DNA from: Antedon mediterranea
Taxonomy: Eukaryota > Echinodermata > Crinoidea > Comatulida > Antedonidae
DNA: 64,000 bases
Reading direction: 5' to 3'
NCBI RefSeq assembly: GCF_964355755.1
Contig: NC_092679.1
Coordinates: 11,708,932 to 11,772,931 of the forward strand
The notes under the pieces were generated by a model, which ran no database searches, was not told the DNA's origin, and was given only the letters and a program-made list of their open reading frames with translations. This document shows positions 11,804 to 23,498 of this stretch, piece after piece (positions within the stretch are counted from its first letter, which is position 1; every line of letters begins with the position of its first letter). A program made the translations under genes and the position numbers.

Positions 11804-12529
11804 TAGAATATTAAAGACATACATATAATAATGGAAGGTTCTGTAATAATTATTTCCGCGCAAAAAAGTTTGTTCGATATTTCTATGCATCTTTTAGATA
11901 TTTTTTACATACTTGTCAAAAATTGTGTCAAGATTAAAGTTTATTATTGAAAAAATGGTCATTACGCAGATGAATTTTTAGATCTACATTGACGAAGTTA
12001 TTTTTAAATAATCCTATTTTAATTTCATCAAATATATTTGTATAACCAAGGCAATCTAACAAAAAAGCTAAGCAGCTCGCCTTGTCAAAATTGAAACTCA
12101 TAAAGAGTTCTTTGATCTTGTGTCTGGCTGTGACAAATACCAACAGTAATATACCCATTATATCCGCGGAGTGGTGTCTGTTAATTAAACATCTGAGGGC
12201 TAATTGGTCGATCGAAAATTCAGTAAAACATTTTAGGGGGATCGTGTCGCAGTCAAAGATAAACCCTTTTGATCTCCAGAGCTGTTTTTTCATGCCTTTC
12301 AATGTTGTTTTGCTTAAACTGTATTTATTTTGACTTTATTGTAATGTTCAACCAAACCCTTTCCCGCATGAGAGTAAAAAGACCGAGATGCATTATTATT
12401 TCCCTTAACACTTGCATTTTGTATACTGTATTGTTATGAGGTCAAACCTTTTTTACTAAAGAGTATTCCTCTGCTACAAAAGAGTGTACCTGTGTTGTTA
12501 TGAGGTCAAACCTCTGCTACAAAAAAGTG
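10981..12529. other. No supported gene
   Basis: AT-rich, unique-looking DNA. A 90-base patch near 11415-11510 resembles the inverted interior of the hAT-like element ('gtacgaatc', 'acatccagg', 'gggaccaaa'). A poly-A tract at 11775-11802 could mark an old retroposon end. Open frames near 11.93-12.33 kb occur on both strands and have no recognisable domain. Confidence 0.4.
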
Positions 12530-12935
12530 TACTTTATCAAGCCTTACTTCTGTTTTGTGTAAACTCCTTGAGAAGTTTATAAAAAATATATTAGGTATGT
12601 ACCATCTTGAATCTAATAATTTATTGAGCAACCACTAACACGGGTTTTTTCGGTCCCGTCGATCCTGTCTTACCCAACCTTTAGAATGTTTACACAATGA
12701 TAAGGACGATGGTGACCCAATTGATATTATCTACAGTATTTTGATTGCAGAAAGGCTTTTGACACTTTCCAAATTTATGGCTAACGGTATAAATTGTATT
12801 CTTCTCAAATGGATTTCAAATTTTCTTAGTTCTAGACGTCAATGTTTCCGTCAAAGGATCATTATCTCCATAGCTTCCCGTTTTCCGTGGTGTTGCCTCG
12901 AGGGCTCCGTCCTGTTTTATTAAGCGATAATTGTT
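12530..12935 (+). pseudogene. CR1/jockey-type reverse transcriptase fragment
   Basis: Translation in shifting frames gives KLLEKFIKNIL, then LLSNHxHGF with a stop, then SCLTQPLECLHN, DDGDPIDIIY, ANGINCILLKWISNFLSSR, and a damaged GVPQGSVLGP motif. These are the palm-region motifs seen in CR1 and jockey LINEs. The stretch with motif A has lost its frame and there are at least two frameshifts and a stop. A long-dead fragment without visible ends. Confidence 0.75.
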
Positions 12936-12959
12936 CGCAGATGATGCCAAAATGTATAG

Positions 12960-13800
12960 ACCAATACGTACCCCAAATGATGTAACATATACCTTTGTAC
13001 GAATCGTGCTCAGCCCATCCGGTTTACGCGTGATATCGTGTTCCATCCAGGGACCAGAATGTTGTAGGCCTACTGTAGATTTTCCAGCCGAAGTTTACTG
13101 ACGCGTTACGTCGTGTACTGTGTATCGACATCTGGGAAATAAACTGATTTCTCCAACGGAAAATGGTCTACGCTTGCGGACGCATTCCCCTTCAAAAAAG
13201 GGCAAACAGGGCCACTTTTTAGCCCTCTAGGCCTGATATTTTTTAAGTACAAGCGTAATTTTTGAAAACCTGCATCTACTTTCCAAAACTTTCTTAGCTC
13301 AGTCCCAATTATAGAGCTGGTCATGGATATTTATACATTTCGTTTCATATTTCGAAGTACAATACAGTCAGTGCATTGTGTCTCGCGCATTTACAATTTT
13401 CGCACCCCAGACAGCAACCAGCCTACGCTACGATATACCTCTTGGCCCATGGCTAGGTTTTACGTTCGCGTATACTTTCTATGATAGGCATATTGAACTT
13501 CATTTTCAAAATTGAAACAATGGATTTACACAGTCATCGCATCGGATCTTGTGCAATGTGTTTTTCACACAGTATTTTATTTATGTACCATAAAAAATGG
13601 AAAAAGTTGGCTAACCTCTGATTAAAACGGCCTCAAATTATATAACGCATTATTTCCTGGGGATTCTCCCCCTGAACCCCAGCCTAAGTGATGCTCGCTT
13701 CACTCGCATAGCCTCCGTAAGTGAATTTAGCCCCCACATCGAAAAGATTCGGCGCAGAAATGCACAACTTTGTATGTTGGACTACGAAAACCACAACATA
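12960..13800 (-). mobile_element. Diverged inverted copy of the hAT-like element
   Basis: Reading in reverse, 13040-13330 corresponds to about 8160-8650 (CATCCAGGGACCA; CTTAGCTCAG; a 'tcatatttcgaagtac' region) and 13500-13600 to about 7880-7970 (TACCATAAAAAATGGAAAAA). Its outer part near 13690-13745 has the CpG-rich, CCCC-rich style of the first copy's subterminal region, but I could not find clean termini or a duplication. Confidence 0.65.
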
Positions 13801-13847
13801 GTTATTGCTTAGGTGTATGGCGCGCCAAGCTGTCATTTATTCAAGCA

Positions 13848-14100
13848 ATAGAGATATCTTAGTTTTTAATAGAGATATCTTAGTTTTAAATAGAGATATC
13901 TTAGTTTTAAATAGAGATATCTTAGTTTCAAATAGAGATAGCTCTATTAATAGAGATATCTCTATTAACAGAGATATCTCTATTTAAAACTAAGATATCT
14001 CTATTAAAAACTAAGATATCTCTGTTAAAAACTAAGATATCTTAGTTTTAAATAGAGATCTCTATTAATAGAGATATCTCTATTAATAGAGATATCTTAG
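13848..14100. repeat. Palindromic minisatellite built on AGAGATATCT
   Basis: About twelve units of roughly 20 bases. Units in the left part read AATAGAGATATCTTAGTTTT; near 13940-13975 they become symmetrical (TAGAGATATCTCTATTAA) and then appear in the opposite orientation (AAAACTAAGATATCTCTATT) before turning again near 14035. The array as a whole can fold into long hairpins. Any reading frame within it is repeat-derived. Confidence 0.9.
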
Positions 14101-14227
14101 TATCAGAAACAAATCGAATTCATTACCTTACCACATTGTTTCAAGTCCAACACTTAAAATTGTAAAAAAAACACGAGGAGCCCATACGAGTAATACTGAT
14201 CTTTGCCTCCTTTTTTCGATTAAAGTA

Positions 14228-14275
14228 AGCAGTTGAAATCAGTGGGGCTCACACCCGTCGAAGACGTGTACTAAT
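14228..14275. repeat. Short repeat shared with 22340-22391
   Basis: AAATCAGTGGGGCTCACACC followed by CGTCGAAGACGTGTACTAA is nearly repeated at 22350-22387 (AAATCAGCGGGGCTTACACC, CGTCGAAGACGGGTACTAA). It probably represents a short piece of one dispersed element. Confidence 0.65.
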
Positions 14276-15136
14276 GTTGGTAAACAATCTATATATAAAT
14301 TATGGTTATTTTTTACAAAGGTGAGCACAATGGAAAAACTTCGGTACAAATCTCCTCCTTTGATACGTACCTTATATATCTCAGATGTACCGCGAAACGT
14401 AGATTTGATAACATTTGATTCCACTATATATTGTTTCATATTTCTATCTTTGGAAGATATTATAAAGGATTTTATAAAAAAAAAATCTGATTTCATCGGT
14501 AGATTTTTAAAGCTCAGGTACAGGCATGAATTTTAAATATAATATCTGGTTAATTGTACATAAATCAAATATTTGTAACAGAAATCAAGAAAAAAAACAT
14601 GAATTTCCCTTAATATGGTCAAATACAAAATTTGGCAATATTCTGCCATAAAAACCAGGAAGACCTTTTTCCAGTAGTTAGGTAGTTAACCTAATGTAAT
14701 AACATGTCTGGTGACTCCCTAGAAGGTGAAAAAAGATGGTGGATATACGGTGGATTAGTTTTGCTATAGCATGAAAATAAAAATATAAAGTTGAATAAAA
14801 ATATCAGAAATGTAAAATTCCAGTTATACTACCTATATTTAGTCATCGGATAACATTTTTTACCGCACCGTTTAGTTTTCATAGCTTTTTAAATTGCCTC
14901 TTTATTTACAAAATTTGTGTACAAAAGAATAGAGATTTTACTGTGATTTCACTTAAGAAAGTGCTTATTTTCAACAAGCTTGTGTGACACAAATAAAATC
15001 CCAAAAAATTATGAAACATAGGGGAAACTAGATCGATAATTATTGGAATGTATGATCAATAGAAATTTTTTGCCCGTACTCCGCGCGGTAGGAGTAATTT
15101 CCGGGTTCACGGTAAGGTGTGTCAATCACCTTGCAA

Positions 15137-15330
15137 CTTCCTGCATGGTTTTTAGTCGCGTGGACGCGACTCTATAGCTCACTATGTCGGTCGGTCGGTC
15201 GGTCGGTCTGTCTGTCGGTCTGTCTGTCGGTCTGTCTGTCGGTCCGGTATCACTATGCGTTTTATTGCTTTTCTGTACTTTTTGAACTGTTTTGATGTCA
15301 ACATGTGGGCATTTACGTGAAATTGTGCAC
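15137..15330 (+). repeat. AGTCGCGTGG element, copy at 15 kb
   Basis: Begins TTTTTAGTCGCGTGGACGCG, an internal inverted repeat, followed by TATAG, CACTATGTC, a (GGTC/TGTC)n tract and GGTATCACTATGCGTTTTAT. Related copies are at 41138-41320 (+), about 61116-61236 (-) and a relic at 28945-29012 (-). The reading frame rich in Thr-Asp-Arg-Pro is the repeat translated. Confidence 0.75.
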
Positions 15331-17630
15331 CTCTTATTGTGAATGACGTTAGAGTTGCGCAACGAGATTTACGCGCGATTTAACGATTTTCTCAAAAACC
15401 AAATAACATTTTATATTGAAACTTTGCAAAAGTTTAATTTATATCAGGCGCTAACTTTCTGTTGTAAAAAAAAATGTGTGTTTTACACAAAGTTACGCGC
15501 GCACGCACATTTAAAATTTTAAAATGCGCAAAACTAATTTTTAATAAACAACTTTCTACGCGTTTTTTGTCATTTTGAGCAATTCAAAAATTCCCATACG
15601 CTCGCAAATTTTTACGCGCGTGTTGCGCACGTAGCGTTAAATACATACTTTTTTCGCGTGATTAAAGCTGATTGGGTGATTGGGTCACATTGGGTGCAAT
15701 AGTACGCACTATTAAAAGATAACTTAATAGTACTTTTTTTGTGTACGAAAAAGAAAGTCTGTTCTCGTTTCGAAAATATTTATTTTTTATACTAATGCTT
15801 TTGAAATACAACAGCGCGACCTTTTTTGTACTATCGCCGCGAATTGAATGTTATGACTGGCATTGCGATGGGAGTACATTTTTGGAGAGATATAATAATG
15901 TACTAATTTAGCTCAAAAATGGCATTTAAATTAGCTTTAGATCATTTGTAGCATTTTGATTAATTAATGGAAACATCTCCAAAAGACGTGGAATCGTTGG
16001 AAAAAATATAATTAGCCTAGATAAGTTCCAGTTGCCTGTCGAAGTTTCGTATTCGGTATTGTTGTCTTTCAGCCTTGCTAGTTGGCCTAGACTAGGCCTG
16101 TTATTAGTATTAGGCTAGGCATAGGCGTTTTAGCCTTGGTAGGCCTGTGATTGTTTAGTCGTTTGTTGACATACGGTAATTAACAATACAGTAGGTGTGT
16201 TTATAACTCCATATAAATATAATATTTAATATAGGCCTATTATTAAAAATTAAATGTTACTGTTTTAAAGATGAAATGAAAATGAAGATTAATTGAATCA
16301 GACTTTGAATAGGTTATTTTGTAGTTTTAATAATCACTTTCATAGAAAAAAAAAAATGAAAAAAATAATGTTTTCAATTATAAAATAACATGATAAATGT
16401 AATAGTTATTAACTATATGTGACATTAAAATAGCATATTCAACCAAAAAAATTTTAACAATTTATTTTTCAGGAGGACAATACATTTTTAATCAATGAGA
16501 ATCAAATGTAGGCATTGGCTAGGTCTAGGTACCTTATTTGATTCAAATGAATCTATTTAGATGTTATATAAAACAAATAATGAATGTTTTATCACATTCA
16601 TGTAATGGTACAAACAATGGCTTTGGTGAATGATGAAATGTTATATTTCAACTCGGCTTCTCCTCGTTGAAACATCACCTCATGCCATTATTTGTACCAT
16701 TACACTCATAAACATTCGTTATATAATAATATTATATGAATTTTTCGTCTTTTTCCTTTGTTTGTCTTATGTGGGTTCATCCCACTTTTATTTCCACTTT
16801 TATTTCCATCATTTTCATATAAATATAGTAATTTGTACATATTTTTTCTAACATTGTATTTTTCTTATCGTCTACATCGTTTACATACATTTTGTTGTTT
16901 TAATCATTTCTCTATCCATTATCATTACTCATTTTCTCTTATAATTTATACATATCATCTTTGTTAGTTCTCATAAATATTTTCTACATCTATTTCTTTC
17001 TTAATACATACATTATCATTTAACAATAATATTATTAACTTTTTTTATTAACCAAATTTTCTATTTACAAACATATTTTTTGTTTAAACATCTATCTACA
17101 AAAAGCTTTTCACACATTGGTTTTTTTTTCCAAATTTTTTATATTAAATTGATAGTTATACATGGATAAAGTATTATATTAAACCATTAAACTTACACAC
17201 AATTTTTCTAGCAGTACATTCATACTAAATACTAAAGATGAGAACATTAAGTTAACAATAATGCTAGAACATTTTGTCACTAACTCCCTTTACGTATGTT
17301 TCCGAGCGGTTAAAAATAAACTCTCTTGTGACATAAAAGTAAACACACAAAATCAGTAAGCACTTTAAACAACAGCTTCACAATAACTTTTACAATCTTA
17401 TATCCAACCTTCTTTAAAATAAATGCTTCAATCAAAAATCCTTCATCATACTTCCTCTTATATACAATTATGTTCATAACCTTCTAGATCTAGACTTCTT
17501 ATTCTATTGGATTACAGTTTCTATTAATAGCACTTCTGGAATGTTCCTGATTGTTCTTATATTAATTATACATGGTTTCTTAAATCAAAACATATTCTAG
17601 AATGTCCACGTAGATACTATGATACTCTAT
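15331..17630. other. No supported gene; AT-rich, with a CpG-rich patch
   Basis: 15.35-15.65 kb is rich in GCGC/ACGCG words, possibly an interior segment of the neighbouring repeat. 16.06-16.25 kb has a cluster of TAGGCC words. An inverted pair 'atggtacaaacaatgg' (16605) and 'attatttgtaccattac' (16688) forms a short stem. From 16.7 to 17.6 kb the DNA is T-rich simple sequence without coding features. Confidence 0.4.
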
Positions 17631-17639
17631 CTGTTAGGA

Positions 17640-18001
17640 ATGGTAATTTATTACACATTTAAATAACTGCATAAATAATTAATATAGTGAGATTAATACA
17701 TTAATATTTGGCAATACACCATATTTGCAAAATAAGCCAAAATAATTTAATGTAATAATATTATTACACATTTAAATAACTGCATAAATAATTAATATAG
17801 TGAGATTAATACATTAATACTTGGTAATACACCATATTATTTGCAAAAATAAGCAAAAATAATTTAATGTCATAATATTATTACACATTTAAATAACTGC
17901 ATAAATAATGAATATAGTGAGATTAATACATTAATATATTATGGTAATACAGTACACTTTATTTTCAAAATAAGCTAAAATAATTTAATGTAATAATATT
18001 A
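17640..18001. repeat. Minisatellite, three units of about 115-120 bp
   Basis: Three head-to-tail units starting near 17648, 17763 and 17879, each with TTACACATTTAAATAACTGC, AATATAGTGAGATTAATACA and AAAATAATTTAATGT. It stops about 25 bases before the left end of the long-inverted-repeat element. Confidence 0.85.
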
Positions 18002-18026
18002 TGAAATAAACTTACAACATGCCTAG

Positions 18027-18769
18027 TAGCAGGGTAACTTAGCACTTTTCTTGTGCACTTTGTGACAAAAGCACCAAATTTGGCACAAACCTTCTTTAGG
18101 GTATATCTAACAATCCTAGAAGGGGTGCCCAAAAATCGGAACAATTTAAGGACGTCATTTGGACCACGCCCTTTTTTTAGTATTACGTAATTTGGAGAAA
18201 ACTTAAATTTCGTATATACATACCAAGTTTGGTATCAAATTAAAACTCATGAAATGTACATTGCAATACACACATACAAAATATATGATTTCTCTTCAGA
18301 CGGAATATATAGGTCAAATAATGTAATTATCTGTCATATTGAAGGGGATTTAAATCAAAACGCGCCAATATTGTGCTATGTTATGAACATTGTACAGTAG
18401 TTATAAGAACCACAACATTAATTTTTGTAATAAAACTACTAATATATATTTATCCTGTACCAGTTACTTTCCTTTAACATAATATTAGGAACCACTGAAA
18501 AAAAGTATATAAAACATATACTGTATCAAACTTGGCTAAATAATCACTGGACTAAGTAAACAGGCAAAAGACCATTTGACTGACAATTATGGCGTTAGCA
18601 TCCATAATAATACACGGAGGTGATTATCGACTTTACTTTTATGAAATTATTTATCTGGAAACAAACACTTATAATGGTACAGAGTTGCTAGATGACGAAC
18701 AAGTTCCACGGCATGGGTAACAAAGACCAGTGCAAGAAAGACCTGCTGAACGGCACTTGCAGTTCCCTG
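18027..18769. repeat. Left arm of the long inverted repeat
   Basis: Includes AAAGCACCAAATTTGGCACA near the end, a region with 'gacgtcatttggaccacgccc', and at its inner edge an inverted copy of the Cys-rich 3' coding end (TGAACGGCACTTGCAGTTCC). Confidence 0.85.
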
Positions 18770-18817
18770 AGCAAAAAGGCAATTCCCATCCACATTAGGG
18801 ACATGAATACACTACCT

Positions 18818-21060
18818 GTAAACATCAAAGAAGATTTTAAGAAGTTCTGGGTTATTTAAAAAACAACAAGAAAGTTCTCCTGTATGCCCATTGACCAATC
18901 TCATGAGCAGAACAATGAATTAGTAAAAGGAACTGGGGGTGCAGTCGGACTTACAGAAAATCCAACAGCGTTTAAGAGGTGGATGGTGGCGGAGCCAGAA
19001 CAAGCGAGACTGATTACAGAGTTCGAGAGTCAGTTCATGGTTTATCATCCGAATGACTTTCAGCAACGAGAACAAGGACTCTCTACCCAAGAAACATATA
19101 AAGTTCAGGTCAACAGGCTACACAAAACAATTTCAAATGCAGGCAACCCATTCCTCGATAATTGTTCAGAACTTCTGGTCTTGGATGCTCGAGATTGTGA
19201 CAATGAAAGTCCAGTAGTGACAGTTCGTACAATTCAGGATGTAGGTACTACCCAGTACCAAAAATATTTCAAGGAAGTTATTCTCGACAGAAGTGTTGCA
19301 ATTCAACAAGCCATCAAACACAATAAGCTGCCGTTGTTCAACACACCACGGTAAAAATCAGTGTCCAAAACAAAGCAACAAGTTAAGAGTTTAAAAAGTG
19401 ACTGCAGCCTATTCAGTCGACTGTATATTGCAAGTCAATCTCGTGATGGAGATTTGGAAGACTTCTTCATGCATTAAAACCAGCCATGGCCACCCTCTTT
19501 GGCAGTAAATGGAAAGCTTCGACTACCAACTAAGAAGTCTGAGTTGCTACAGCATTTGGAGACTGAAGGCCAGCCTGAAACTCCTACATATTTTGACGTA
19601 AAGGTGTTTGACGGAGCTGCTATTGTCCATGCTCTTTCCAGCAACCATGCATTTACATGTTATGACTACGGTGATAAGGTGAGTACATTTCTTTGCATTC
19701 AGGATTGTATCTATTGTTTAACCACCACATAATTGGTCACTTCTATATGCGGATCGTTATTCTTGTATCATTTGTATGACAGGTCTTTCTACCGTGGACC
19801 AGACAGCAGCTGCAGAATAGTAACAGAATTGATATAGTGTGGGACACTTACAGAACAGATAGTCTTAAGCAGTCTACAAGAGAAAAAAAGAGGAAAAGGG
19901 GTCAGGAGGAAAGTTGGGGGACAAACAAAGATTCCATGGAATTTTTCAGACTTTCTGAAAGATCCAGTAAATAAAGAGGAGTTATTTAACTTTTTAACTA
20001 CGAAGGTGTCTACCCATGATTACTCTGACTGCAAAGAAGTTTACATTACATCAGGTAAGTTTTATTATGATACATACTAATTTATTTTGTTTGTAACCAA
20101 ACGATTAATTTACTTATACAGTTTCGTACCAATAATTAATTTAAAAGGCATATTAGATTAGTATGTAATTCTTGATATATGTCCTGTAGGCGAGTCTGAT
20201 GTATCCCGGACATCTACTCAGCCTATGTCAATCTGCAACCATGAAGAGACCGACTCCAGGATGTGCATTAAAAGGTAGCAGGGTTATTTTGGTGCGTACA
20301 GTTGATACTGATGTCATTGTTATCCTGGTTGGTATTTTCTGCAATCTAATAGCCTGTTATCCTGGTACGTGTATCTGGGTCGCATTTGGCATGGGTAAGC
20401 ACTTCCAATATTTTAATATAAATACCATCTGCCATAACCTAAGAGAGGATAAGTCAAGAGAGCTGCCAGTTTTCCATGCATTTACTTCCCAGTTCTTCGG
20501 AAAAGCAAAACACTCCGCATGGGAGACGTGGAACTCATTTCCAGCAGTCACAGAAGCCTTTCTTTTCATGGCACATCACCTTTTCAAATCTCTAGGAGTC
20601 AACTCATCTCAATTCCAGTTGCTAGAGGAGTTTACATGTCATCTATACTACAAGACTTTAAGAAGTGTTACAAAGCTAAGACAAGATCTTTTTTTAAGAA
20701 AGGCACGGACAATGGACAACATTCCTCCTACACAGGTAAGGGGAGCAATTGTGGTTTAATAATTTATTATCAGGTTCATTTTTTTTCTTTCATTAAAAGG
20801 TAACACCAATCTTTAAATTGTTTATTGCAGGATGCACTTTTACAGCATTCCAACAGATCCATATACCAAGCAAGCAATTGGACCACCAGTCTACAGCCAC
20901 AGCAGAATGCTCCATCACCAGTACATGGACACCAGTCTGGACCATACTACCTGAAGCATCCAAGGCATGTGTAGGGAATTGCTAAAGTGTCGCTGCAGGG
21001 AACTGCAAGTGCCGTTCAGCAGGTCTTTCTTGCACTGGTCTTTGTTACCCATGCCGTGGA
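18818..21060 (+). pseudogene. Broken multi-exon gene of an uncharacterised Tesmin/TSO1-like CXC protein family
   Basis: Recognisable pieces in order: VNIKEDFKKFW, an in-frame stop, PIDQSHEQNNELVKG, GGAVGLTENPTAFKRWM, SDCSLFSRLYIASQSRDGDL, AVNGKLRLPTKKSELLQHLE, then a donor at 19678; exon 19783-20054 with LPWTRQQLQNSNRIDIVWDT; exon 20190-20735 with NHEETDSRM, VRTVDTDVIVI, WVAFGMGKHFQYF and FHAFTSQFFGK; last exon from 20831 ending in a Cys-rich CKCRSAGLSCTGLCYPC. Known from recognition: this order matches long repeat-borne metazoan proteins often labelled CXC-domain proteins, of unknown function. Damage: several stops and frameshifts, loss of the stretch after HEETDSR, and loss of the conserved GCDT residues expected after FHAFT. 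The Cys-rich end lies inside the right inverted repeat. Not functional as read. Confidence 0.75.
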
Positions 21061-21719
21061 ACTTGTTTGTCATCTAGCAACTCTGTACCATTATAAGTGT
21101 TTGATTCCAGATAAATAATTTCATAAAGTAAAGTTGATAATCACCTCCATGTATTGTTATGGATGCTAACGCCATAATTGTCAGTCAAATGGTCTTTTGT
21201 CTGTTTACTTATATATATATGTTTTATATACTTTTTTTCAGTGGTTCCTAATATTATGTTAAAGGAAAGTACGGTAACTGGTACAGGATAAATATATATT
21301 AGTAGTTCTATTACAAAAATAAATGTTGATGTTCTTATAACTACAATGTTCATAACATAGCACAATATTGGCGCGTTTTGATTGAAATCCCCTTCAATAT
21401 GACAGAAAATTACATTATTTGACCTATATATTCCGTCTGAAGAGAAATCATATATTTTTTATGTGTGCATTGCAATGTACATGTCATGAGTTTTAATTTG
21501 ATACCAAACTTGGTATGTATATACGAAATTTAAGTTTTCTCCTAATTACGTAATACTAAAAAAAGGGCGTGGTCCAAATGACGTCGTTAAATTGTTCCGA
21601 TTTTTGGGCACCCCTTCTAGGATTGTTAGATATACCCTAAAGAAGGTTTGTGCCAAATTTGGTGCTTTTGTCACAAAATGCACAATCTTCATAAAAAATG
21701 GAAGTTAGCAACCCTGCTA
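20996..21719. repeat. Right arm of the long inverted repeat
   Basis: Inverted copy of 18027-18769; the inner edge encodes the C-terminal Cys-rich segment of the gene. Differences from the left arm are spread along its length, so the arms are not freshly copied. Confidence 0.85.
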
Positions 21720-22129
21720 TAGTGTGTGTACCATTTAAAGATATTTTGAATAAAAAAATGCAATTTAGTGACCCCTAAAAGTCTCGCGTCCTGGGACAGT
21801 AAATTACCCGTATGGGATACAGGCAACGTCTTCAAGGGATTAAAATAATTTTAAATTTTATCCATGGGTTTTTACAGACTGGCTTATTGAGCTCAGTTAG
21901 TTTAACTAAATGTAAATTATATATTAAAAACACCAGAACATGCCCTATTTCAGGAGTTCGAACTTCTACTTCCTGTGTAGGAAAAAACGATTTAGTTTAT
22001 GTAACCAAGGATGGTTCTGGTATTATTCCTCCCAGTGACAATTTTTCAGGGGTCATAGTATTATGAATTATGTAGAGGATAAATATGGATCTTGTAGATT
22101 TAAGATGTTACGTTATTATTACTATGTAC

Positions 22130-22202
22130 TTTATTTATTTATTATTTCAGTCCTTGTTGAAATTGCCCCACGCGGGATGAATAAAGAATTTGAATTGAAT
22201 TG
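22130..22202 (+). mobile_element. LINE 3' end with TTGAAT-type tail
   Basis: GAAATTGCCCCACGCGGGAT followed by GAATAAAGAATTTGAATTGA resembles the 3' tail of CR1/L2-like LINEs, which end in short tandem words such as TTGAA. A similar tail in the opposite direction is at 46095-46125. Confidence 0.5.
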
Positions 22203-22436
22203 ATGATAACGTAAACCGCAATATATAAATATAAATAGTATAAATAATTTCTTATATTTACAGTCACACTCTAGAAGGAGTTCCTTAAACGAACTACTGC
22301 TGTTGCATATTATTTTACATACGTTTGACAAGTTTTCTCGGTGCGGTTCAAATCAGCGGGGCTTACACCCGTCGAAGACGGGTACTAACTCTAGTATCTT
22401 ATATAATATCCAGAATCTGAATTGTTTCATCAACCT

Positions 22437-22800
22437 AATTTAAACTACATGGTCTCTTAATTTTAACATTTTTTCCAATCCAAATGGCGTTTGTTTTCTT
22501 TTTATTCAAAGTCATACCAGACACCTTACACAAATTAGTAACAATATTTAAACCAATCTCTATGCTTTCTTCGTTTCCTACAAAGAGCACAGTGTCATCC
22601 GTATATTAATATTAGGTAAAGATATACCTTTATAACCTGTATCATTTCTTATATTGCAAGTCATGACTTCCACAACAGGTATAAAGAGTAGCGCCGACAA
22701 TGGGAAACCCTGTCTAATTCCATATTCCATTTCGAAACTTTCTAACGTCGAACCACTATTAATGATAACACATTCTGTCTTATTATTTTGTTTGTAAATG
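22437..22800 (-). pseudogene. L1/Tx1-like reverse transcriptase fragment
   Basis: On the minus strand the translation reads MEYGIRQGFPLSALLFIPVV, CNIRNDTGYKGISLPN, then after a frameshift words corresponding to NEESIEIGLN, KVSGMTLNKKKTNAIW. GIRQGxPLSxLLF is motif B of L1-type RT. The YADD motif expected between the two parts has been lost with the frameshift. Only the middle of the RT is present; no ends seen. Confidence 0.75.
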
Positions 22801-23498
22801 GGTCTCTAGCGATATTTCGAATTGATCGCCATCAATTTGGAATAATCAGAAGAATCAAAAGGATAATCAACAACTGCCTGTTCGAGATGTCGGATACTCT
22901 TTATAAAGGCGCTGACAAGCCAAACACTGGTTGCAACTTACTTAATTAATGATGCTTCTGACAATGCCTAATTATTCAAATTTAAGTATGTTGACGATCA
23001 AAGCTTTGTTGAGGTCCGTCGTGTTGATCATCCTACTTAAATATGTTGATTCGGACATTTACGTTCTAGACAACTATATGCCAACTTTATAACAAATATT
23101 TAAAGCCATGAATTACAAGCTTATTTCAGAATCACCCACCCGTCCCTCCAAACTTAGTCATGGGGATAGGTAGTAAAATGCTGGATTTAGTTCCCGGAAT
23201 AAAAAATGATTGGTATTCATATTCATGGCAATTTTGAAGAGGGATATATTGTTTGTAGTATGATTTCAAATATTAGTCGTAAAGGATCTATTGGTCGTTT
23301 AGCTTGTCTTCTGTGGACGAAAATCAGTCAAATCGGTCGCAATTAGTCGAGGTAAATGTGATTTAGTCACAGATTTAGTTCATTTTCAGAATTAATTGAC
23401 TTTTTGCAACGTGATTTCACTTTCTAAAATCATTTGTAATTAAATTGTTTTTTTGCAATTTGGATTTACTGTATTTCGTAATTATATTGATGTTTAGG
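22801..23498. other. No supported gene between the L1 relic and the second methyltransferase gene
   Basis: A fragment near 22860-22930 ('ggtcc', 'ggcgctgacaagcca') could be further decayed LINE sequence. Nothing else is recognisable. As in copy 1, an AG acceptor precedes the start codon (23496-23497). Confidence 0.35.

Larger units (their letters stand above)
18027..21719. mobile_element. 3.7-kb element with about 730-bp terminal inverted repeats carrying a CXC-family gene
   Basis: Left arm 18027-18769 and right arm 20996-21719 are inverted complements with scattered substitutions and small indels; both outer ends read TAGCAGGGT. Between them lies the remnant of one multi-exon gene. The outermost dinucleotide on both sides is TA, so a TA target duplication is possible but cannot be separated from the repeat. 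Inference: a DNA-transposon-like unit. No recognised transposase is present, so the class is open. An alternative is a locus that became palindromic by inverted duplication. Confidence 0.75.

Noticed and set aside
11934-12333. Overlapping frames of 122 and 83 residues on opposite strands
   Set aside because: No domain or repeat relation recognised, and neither shows splice or start context; chance frames are likely.
15126-15362. Protein with repeated Thr-Asp-Arg-Pro
   Set aside because: Translation of the (GGTC/TGTC)n part of a dispersed repeat.
16630-16967. Small hydrophobic membrane protein genes
   Set aside because: T-rich simple sequence gives Phe/Leu/Tyr-rich frames in more than one frame; no start context or conservation visible.
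17640-18001. CRISPR-like direct repeats
   Set aside because: Units are 115-120 bp and adjacent, with no unique spacers, in a eukaryotic genome.
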